From Pyropia haitanensis (lineage: Eukaryota > Rhodophyta > Bangiophyceae > Bangiales > Bangiaceae): 64,000 bases of DNA. Below the pieces are notes generated by a model. It searched no databases. It worked only from the letters and a program-made list of their open reading frames with translations, and was not told the origin of the DNA. The translations under genes and the position numbers were made by a program. The DNA is taken from contig SDUX01000001.1 in the NCBI GenBank assembly GCA_008729055.1, positions 1,116,001 through 1,180,000 on the forward strand, written 5' to 3'. Below are positions 54,537-64,000 of this stretch, piece by piece (position 1 is the stretch's first letter; every line of letters starts with the position of its first letter).

Positions 54537-55197
54537 GCAGGGGTGGCGGCGGGTGCCGACGCGGCGGCGGCGCCGCGCAAGCGCGGCGCCGCGGCGGTGG
54601 GGGGGGGGGGGGGAGGGAAGCCGCCCAAGCGGCCCCGCCCGGCCGCGGCCGCCGCCGACGCGGCGGCCGCCGACGCGGCCACCGGCGCGGCTCGGGCGGG
54701 CGTGCCGGCCGCGGACAAGGCGTCCGCGGCGGCGGCCGCACCGTCGCCCCCCCCCCTCCGCCCTCCCCCCCCCCCCCGCCAGCGGCGGTACCGGCGCCCG
54801 TGCCGCCGCCGTCGCCACCGCCACCGCCGCCGCCGCCGCGGCCGCCGACGGTGGCACCACCACGGGCGTCCCCCCCCGGCGCGGCCGGCGGGGGTGACCC
54901 CTTCCCCCCCGCGGCGGCGGCGGCGGCGGCGGGCGGCGCCCGCTCGCGCGGCACGCCAGCCCCGGCCGGGTGCAGGCGGTCGCCGCGGTGCCGACCACGG
55001 ACCAGATTGTCGGCGCGCTCCGCGCGGCCGCGCCGGCGGGCCTGACCGTGCCGGCGCTGTCGGCGGCGCTGGCGCGGGCGCTCGGCGGGCCGGTCAAGAC
55101 GCACCTCCTCCGCCGCCGCGTCGCGCAGCTGACCGCCGCGGGCCGCGCCGAGGCGGCGCAGGTGGGCGCGTCGACGGTGTTTCGGGTGGTCGACTGA
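47425..55197 (+). CDS. Giant low-complexity protein with coiled coil and C-terminal winged-helix-like end (several frame changes)
   Basis: No family recognised. From ATG 47425 (MAPPPATRGRRDGVTG) coding signal can be followed to a TGA at 55195-55197, about 2,590 residues, changing frame at G or C runs: 48123-48134, 48333-48345, 51471-51484, 51881-51923, 52357-52363, 54765-54777 and one near 54904. In order: Gly/Arg-rich start; Ser/Asp/Gly-rich region (48490-48990); two copies of a motif, NLSLDAALSMMD (49069) and SLSLDDVLAMVD (49480); 87-bp repeats with APTQA; ASPPPPPL repeats; a basic RGRGSPRKRRAAV patch; an Ala-rich coiled coil (WRAEVTALRGEVAALRAA, ARVAVTDLSLRLAVARSRGD); (GD)n; and a folded-looking end (TTDQIVGALRAAAPAGLTVP, VKTHLLRRRVAQLTAAGRAE, STVFRVVD), like a small winged helix. 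A nuclear scaffold or coactivator role is a guess. Confidence 0.5.
48490..48995 (+). repeat. AGC/GGC/GAC-type repeats (poly-Ser/Gly/Asp)
   Basis: Degenerate AGC, GGC and GAC triplets encode Ser-rich tracts (SDSDSDSS, SSSSSS, GSGSGSGS) of the giant protein. Confidence 0.85.
49892..50152 (+). repeat. Three tandem 87-bp coding repeats
   Basis: Copies start at 49892, 49979 and 50066, each encoding 29 residues beginning GGTAPEAAAPTQAAAAP. Related, less exact units occur just upstream (about 49675-49890). The copies differ by a few bases, and the unit preserves the frame. Confidence 0.85.
50576..50663 (+). repeat. 24-bp tandem repeat (ASPPPPPL)
   Basis: Unit starts at 50576, 50600, 50624 and a partial copy at 50648; each encodes Ala-Ser, five Pro, Leu. 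Confidence 0.85.
52644..52772 (+). repeat. GGTGAC hexamer array encoding Gly-Asp
   Basis: About twenty tandem hexamers GGTGAC, with two interruptions by ATTGAC in a similar position relative to the array, which implies duplication of a longer unit. In frame it gives alternating Gly and Asp. Confidence 0.9.
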
Positions 55198-55200
55198 GGC

Positions 55201-55262
55201 GGGGGGGGGGGGGGGGGGGGGTGGGCGGTGGGGCGGGGGCGGGGGGGGGGGGGGGGGGGGAG
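55201..55262. repeat. Long G tracts (possible G-quadruplexes)
   Basis: Runs of about 20 or more G on the plus strand right after the giant gene's stop, interrupted by a few T or C. Several four-tract quadruplexes could form. Confidence 0.7.
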
Positions 55263-55406
55263 AGGACGAACACGCTGGGGGGGGGGAAACAGACCAGGGA
55301 TGGCGTTGGGAAGGAGGGCGGCATGAACGGCGCGTATGCACGTGGGCGGCGGGCGTCGAGCGCGCGCGGCACGCGCGGGCCGTGCACCACGCCCGCGGGG
55401 CGTTGG

Positions 55407-55455
<49 letters not shown>

Positions 55456-56484
55456 CCGCCGCGACGCGCGCCGACGCCCGCGCGAGGGGGTTGCAACGAA
55501 AACGCACCTTGGTCGTGGGCGCGTCGGGCAGCGCACACGGACGCCGCCAACGGACGTGTGAGCGGGCAAGGGGGGGAGGGGGAGGGGCGGAGAGGGGAGT
55601 GGAGGGGCGGGGGGGGATGGGAGCAACGCGGCGTGGACCAACGACGGCGCGGGGCAGCCGCGATCCGCGGCGGGCGGTGCGACCGGCCTGGACGGCGCCG
55701 CCTCTGGCCGCGCGTACCACTAGCTAGTAGAACAGAAAAAACCGTGGGGCGGCGGCGCATGGCATATACACTAGTATACAAAGAGCAGGGGAACACGCAG
55801 GGACCGCGCCCACGGGCGGCGCGCGCCACGCACCGGGGTGTCGCGGCGGCCCCCCCCCCCCTCAAAAAAAAAAAAAAAAGAAAGAAAAACAGAAGCAACA
55901 AGAGACGGCGCCATCCGCCACGCACGCAGCCACACGCGGATCCCCCCCCCCCCACCTCCAGGAGGGACACCCGTGCGGCACGCGGTCAGCGCCACCGCGC
56001 CGCCGCACCGGCGGCGTGTGACGAGACACACGCCGCCACGGAAGAACAAAAACCACAGACCAGACCACGCCACGCGTCCCCCCCCCCCCACAGCGGTACC
56101 ACCAAAGAAAACGAGTCACGGGCAGCGAAAACACGCACAGCGACAAGCAGCAGCGGCGGGGCCACCCCGGCCCCCATCCCTCCCCCCCCCCCCCCCCCCC
56201 CCCCCCCCCACAGCACGGTGGGAAGAAAAACTCCACCCGCCGCGTGGGGTCGCGGGCAGCCGCCACGGATGACGGGTGGCCGGCAGAGTTCGCCACCCGT
56301 CCCCGCGCGCGGCGGGGCGGTCCCGTCGAGCGACAACGGCCAACACTATGTGCAAGCAAGCAACCAACGTCCAACCGTCAACCTCCAACCATCCTCCTCC
56401 TCCTCCCCCTCCTCCCCCCACCATCCATCCATCATGCCCAGTCCGCGGCACGCGCCAGGCAGCGCACCCGCCACGGGCAGCCAC
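55263..56484. other. Intergenic with homopolymers
   Basis: Between the giant gene (+) and the plastid-type gene (-). It contains a T47 run (55409-55455), an A16 run (55864-55879) and a C29 region near 56177-56209. Frames here are artefacts of composition. Confidence 0.5.
55409..55455. repeat. Poly(T) of 47
   Basis: A pure T run in G+C-rich DNA. It could be the poly(A) tail of an element inserted on the minus strand, but no body or target duplication was recognised. Confidence 0.8.
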
Positions 56485-58375
56485 TTAGGCGCGGTCCTCC
56501 CCATTGGCCGGCGCGCACACATCCCCCGACGCGACATCGAGCGACCGGCGCAGCAGCCGCACCTGCAGCGCGTGCTGCTCCGCCGGCACGTCCCGCAGCG
56601 CCGCCGCCCAGTCCGCCGCGATCGCCGCGCGCACGTCGAGCGCAACGCCCAGCATCTCGGCGCCGTCGACGCCGCCGCCGACGAGCGCGACCATCGTCGG
56701 GATGGTAAAGCCGCCGGCCGCCGCCGACGGTGGCGGCCGCGGCCGCGTCGGCGAGCCGTCCCCACCCCCGTCCCCGCCCGCGTCCCCGTCCGCACCCGCG
56801 GCAGCGGCAGGGGCAGCGGTGGTGGTCGCGGAGGAGGAGGTGGTGGTGGTGGTGGCGGCGGAACGCCGCACCACCCGCACCGGCGACGGCACAGACGTGG
56901 CGGTGACCGCCGACACAACGGCGGTCGCGGCGAGCGACGCGAGCAGCGCGTCGCCACACGTCGTCGCCGGGCCTCCGTCCGCCGCGGCGGCCTGCACACG
57001 CAGGAAGCGCTGGAGGAAGAGGTACTCGGGGCCACGCCCCGCCGTGTCGCGCGCGCCGAGCAGCAGCCGCGTCAGCGCGTGCTTGGTCGCCAGCAGCTTG
57101 AGCGACGCGTAGTTGCGCGCCCGCAGCGGCGTCGACACGTACTCCTCGTCCGCGTCGGCGTTGCCGTCACGGTCGGCGTCGCCGCCAGTGGCGCCAGAGG
57201 TGCCCGTCGCGGGGGCCGACGCAAACGCAAATTCCGCGCTGGCGGCCGCCGCGGCGGCGGCCGCCTCGGCCGCCTCGGCCGCGGCGGCCTGTGCCGCCGC
57301 CGCCGCCGTCGCGGCGGCGGCCGCCTCCATGGCCGCCGTCGACATGGGCGCCGGCGCCACCCCCTCCGGCAGCGGCGGCGGCATCCACCGGCGCGTCACC
57401 GGCCGGAGGGACCGCTCCAGCGCGCGCACCCGCACCGCCGCGTTGTCCGCGTCGATGCGGGCGAGGTCCGCCACCCACTCGGCGGCGAGCGCGCGGCGCG
57501 CGGCGAGCACCCGCGCCGCATACTTGGACGGCACAATGTCCATGGTGTACTCGCGGCGGATGGGGGAGCGACCGTAGCCGGCCGACACGGTGATGGTGCG
57601 GGGGGGGGCGGTGAGCATGGCGAGCAGGTACGCGTCCGAGTTGGAAAAGGTGCCGCCCCGCTCGCGCGCGTCAAAGTCGTGGAAGGAGCGCAGCCACTTG
57701 GCGCCAATGCCTGAAGCGCGCCAGGGACAAGGAAGAAGGAGCGCGGGAGGGCAGCCAGCCACGCACGGTACACACAAGAAAAAAAAAAAATCGAGACGGA
57801 GGCACGAAAGAAGAGAAGTGGTCAGTCGATGTCGTTTGCTGGTGACCCCACACCCGAAACTCCGCCACCCAGTCAACTCTCCATTGGCCACTTTGTCAGC
57901 CCCCTCCTCACCTGCAGTCTCTTCTCCTGGCCGTCGTCCGCCCCGCCCAGCCTCCCCTGCCGCCGCAGACTCCCCCCATCCACGCCCGACACGTACCATC
58001 ATGGAATTCGGTCATGTAGACCAGGACCGTCCGCACCGCCCGGGCGGTGAGCAGGTCCTTGACCTGCTCCACCGACGACTCGGACAGGTACGTGTTGGGC
58101 ACGTTCAGCGCCGTGTAGCCGCGGCTGCCGCTGTCGTCACCCCCCTCTGCAGCGGCGCCGCCGGCGCCGCCGCCGCCGGGCGATGCCGACCGCATCGACA
58201 GCGGCAGCCTGCTGCCCCTGCTGCTGTTGCTGCTGCCGCTGCTGCCGCCACCCACCGCGACACCGGTGCGTGGGCGGCGGCAGCGTGACAGCGCTGGCGG
58301 CCGGCCATGGCTGCCGACGCCCGCGCGGGCGGTCGCCGAGCCGACGCCAGCGGCGGGCACAAACGCGGGGGCCAT
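56485..58375 (-). CDS. Plastid-type protein of unknown function (two exons)
   Basis: Exon 1 (57997-58375) starts MAPAFVPAAGVGSATARAG, a transit-peptide-like leader, and ends NTYLSESSVEQVKDLLTARAVRTVLVYMTEFHD. A 286-nt intron (donor GTACGT, acceptor GCTTCAG) leads to exon 2 (56485-57710): GIGAKWLRSFHDFD, GTFSNSDAYLLAMLTAPPRTI, RREYTMDIVPSKYAARVLAARRALAAEWVADL, then Ala-rich linkers and YASLKLLATKHALTRLLLG. The layout (two helical blocks around VLVYM and the MDIVPSKYAARV-LAAEW block) resembles uncharacterised plastid proteins of plants and cyanobacteria, but I cannot name the family. It has 534 residues. Confidence 0.65.
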
Positions 58376-60011
58376 GGCGGCGGAAGGGGGGGGGGAGGGG
58401 GGGGAGGGCGGAGGGAGGGCGGCGAGGGGGGAGGCGGGGGAGGCGGCAGCGGAGTGAGGGACAGAGGACGGGGGTGGGGGAGCGGGCGGGCGGGCTGGGA
58501 GGGCGGGGGGGGGGGGGGGTGCAAAGGGTGTTTTGAGGGATGCAGTGGCCGCGACCGTGCGGCGCCGCCGGCTGTCCCACCCGCAGCGCCCCGCGGGCGC
58601 TGAAGACCGCGCCCGCCGCCGGCCGTCACCGCCAGGCGCGGGGCGCGCTGCCAGCGGGACCGCCCCGGCGTGCCGCCGCCGCCGCGCCGCGCGGGGTGTC
58701 TGCCGCGGCGGCCGCGTCCCGCGCACACCTGTCCCGACAGTCGGAGCGCGGGCGAGTGGCCAGGCAGGCGGCCCACCCCACCCCCCCCCCCCCCCCCCTC
58801 CCCAGTGAGCGGGGGCGGATGGAGGGGCGGGCGGCCGAGACCCAGCGCCCCCCCCGTCACGCCCCTCCCGCCGCCCCTCCCGCCCCCCCCCCCCCCCCCC
58901 AGCGCAGGCCAAGCCCCCACACCACGCAGGCGCACGTCACGCGGGACCCCCTCCGGCGGGCGCCTGCGCAGGCCACACCACCCCCCCCCCCCCCCCCCCT
59001 CGCTCCTTGCAGGCGGCGGCAGTCGCCCCAGCGTGGAAGCATGAGGGGATGCCGCCCCCCGCGGGGACGGACCCGCCGCGCTCCTCTGCACGCCGCGCGT
59101 TGCGCTCTCGCCGCGCGCAGCCGCCCGCGGGCGTGTGGGCGCGTGCCACTCCAGCGGCGGGGCGGGGGGGGGGGGGGGGTGGGCGGCGCGCTGACACCCA
59201 CCGCTGGCGGCAACGCGGTGGCCAGCCCAACCCCTGCCAGAGGCCTGTTGGCTGAAGGGGGGGGGGGGGGGGTGGGGTGGCGGCGCGGACGCCACCCCGC
59301 CCGCGTCTGTGGGAGCAAAAAAAGACCGCTGAGTAGGGGTGCGGAGGGGCGGGGGGGAGGGTGGGGGTGCCCCCCAAGACGGCGCTCCTATTGGCCGCCA
59401 ATGCATACGTCCAATGGCGCCACAGGAAACGCACGACCGACGGCGGGCGGCGCGGCGCGGGTCGCGCCAGCGGCGGCGCGGGGGACCCCCCCGCGGGGAC
59501 TGCTGGGGCCCGCCGCGAGGGGGATGCCGCGTATGGGGCGCCGCAGGGTGAGCGCGGATTGGCTCGATGCAAACGGGGGAGGCACAAGATATTTTCCCGA
59601 GGTCCACCGACAAGATCCTCGTGGGCGCGCGTGGATGTGGTCCGCGTCCATCGAGGTCCGCCGCGTGCGCGCTGCGCGGCGCAGGTCCAGTGGCGGGGTG
59701 TGACCACTACGGCGGGCGAGGTGGTGTGGGCTGTCCTGTCCTTCCCGTCCTTGGATTTTCTCGACGCGTCACGTCACTGGGAGTTTGATGGTAAAAAACT
59801 TGTTCGTCACAGACTGTGAGACGCAAACTCTTGTATACTGCGAAACTGGACAGAAATGCTTTTTCATCTCTGCGGAATTGTCTGGTGATCCGTCGTCGGA
59901 GGTGTGGTGGCCGTCCTCGTCGTCGCGCATCGGCGCGGGCGGATGACGGCGCGGCCGGCCGACCGCCGGCGGCGGCGCCATCGCCCACCACGCCCGCCTG
60001 CTCCCCCCACC
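58376..60011. promoter_or_regulatory. Divergent upstream region with CCAAT cluster
   Basis: 1.6 kb between divergent genes. Several ATTGG/CCAAT elements cluster around 59389-59416 and one at 59559-59563. Long C and G runs make the rest uninformative. Confidence 0.35.
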
Positions 60012-62971
<2,960 letters not shown>

Positions 62972-63433
62972 GTTGGGCGGGTCGACGACGAAAAAGAGCC
63001 GGCGCGGGGGGGGGGGTCGCGTAGGGGGAAGGCGTCGATGAGGTGGGGGGGGGGGGGTGGGGGGGGCGGGCAAGCCGGCAGCGGCCGCGGGGATGCTCGC
63101 AGCCTCCCACTGCCACCCAACGGCGACTCGGCGACCGGCGGGGTGGCAGCAGACGGTAGGCGCGACCGCCGCCGCGGCCCGGCACCGGGGGCGCAGACGG
63201 CAATGCAAACAGGGCACGGCGACAGAAAAACAATGGCACACCGCGCCGCTGCAGCCACACGCCCCCACGCACCCACGTCGCCCCCTCCGTCCATACCCAA
63301 AGACACTCTCCGCACGTCCAGCCCATCTCCAGCTGTTGCCCTCCCCTCCCCCTCCCCACCCCCCCACCGCCCCCCATCAATCGCGCATACGGTTTGCACT
63401 CGTGCGTGCCGCAGTCGACGCCACCACCACCCA
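62972..63433. other. Intergenic, convergent 3' regions
   Basis: Between the M3 peptidase and NDUFA13; G runs on the left. No gene seen. Confidence 0.4.
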
Positions 63434-64000
63434 TCACTGGCGTGCCGACCCCGGGTGGCTGCTCAGCATTGGCGGCATGTACGACCGCGTCTTGTACACG
63501 TTGGTGTCCGGGTTCCAGTTGGGCACCCCCGCCATCAGCTGCGCCTCCCACTCGACATAGGCCGTTTGCTATGATGGAGGGGAGGGGGGGGCGCGGGGGG
63601 AGGTAGCGCACGACCCACAGGGGGGGAGGGTCCCATAGAGGGGAGGGGGCGGGGGAGGATGAAGCAGATGTAGACAAGGAGACGCAGGGGGAAGAGTGCA
63701 ACGGACTGAAAGCAGTGCACGTACGGGGCGGTGAGGATGCTGTGCGTGGTTGATATGGAGAAGAGGCGCGCTGCCAAGGGTCTGCGCCGCCAAGCGAGCT
63801 TACGCCTTGGACACGCAAGGACAGACCGCGAGGGGCACCCACCGGGCGCACCCGCCGGCAGCTCGCGGCCGCGACGCCCGCACGTGGCTCCCGCCCCTCC
63901 ACAACGCGGACCCCCACCCGCCACCCCAGACGTGGTGGCCACCAAACGTACCGCCCGGACAAACCGCGCATCCTCCTCTGCCTGTAGCAGGGGTGTCAGC
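63434..64000 (-). CDS. NDUFA13: Complex I subunit NDUFA13/GRIM-19 (partial)
   Basis: Accessory subunit of mitochondrial NADH dehydrogenase. Two exons are seen: 63952-64000 (continuing past the window end), reading LTPLLQAEEDARFVRA, and 63434-63568, reading QTAYVEWEAQLMAGVPNWNP, then NVYKTRSYMPP. The intron 63569-63951 starts GTACGT and ends ATAG. LLQAEEDxRFV and the (E)xxxMxxVPxWxxxxxVYxxxxxMPP pattern are the C-terminal half of GRIM-19. The N-terminal half, with the membrane helix, lies outside the window. Confidence 0.82.

Overview
The window is a stretch of very G+C-rich nuclear DNA from a photosynthetic eukaryote. Supporting this are spliceosomal introns, a nuclear eukaryotic gene set (V-ATPase A, eIF3f, Ku70, VPS26, NOL10, ARL2, MCM9, RCE1, NDUFA13), plastid-type genes (C-terminal processing protease, lumenal pentapeptide protein, trigger-factor-like protein) and a bacterial-type glucokinase. 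Introns are few and short (about 200-465 nt). Proteins carry long Ala/Gly/Pro low-complexity inserts, and the tRNA genes have insertions outside the usual intron site. I infer a red alga, perhaps Porphyra/Pyropia-like, but nothing in the window proves the lineage.

Layout. 1-5.2 kb: V-ATPase subunit A (-, cut by the window start), eIF3f (+), glucokinase (-). 5.2-8.3 kb: gene-poor DNA with a weak helicase-like relic, a perfect hairpin and one unrecognised short gene. 8.4-12.7 kb: a 3-hydroxyacyl-CoA dehydratase (+) convergent with Ku70 (-). 13-21.3 kb: a possible membrane-protein exon, a trigger-factor-like gene with one frame break, a type II glycosyltransferase-like gene, an unidentified exon, a thylakoid-lumen pentapeptide protein and mitochondrial ribosomal protein L11. 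21.9-34.3 kb: VPS26, NOL10, ARL2, MCM9, a four-helix membrane protein and RCE1. 34.5-46.5 kb: a more A+T-rich accessory stretch with a decayed hAT element, a tRNA-Pro gene with two insertions, the plastid CtpA protease, a LEA-like protein, and an inverted repeat whose arms each carry a tRNA-Ile gene. 47.4-55.2 kb: one giant low-complexity gene. 55.2-64 kb: simple repeats, a plastid-type protein of unknown function, mitochondrial intermediate peptidase, and NDUFA13 (cut by the window end).

The genes are independent housekeeping units with no operon logic; many neighbours are divergent or convergent. Two observations stand out. First, all three tRNA genes carry a 12-17 nt insertion between the T-loop and the 3' strand of the T-stem, splitting the B box, and tRNA-Pro also has a normal anticodon-loop intron. 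Second, in most long low-complexity genes the reading frame changes exactly at long G or C homopolymers, which probably reflects homopolymer length errors but could be biological. Start codons and splice sites were assigned by eye.
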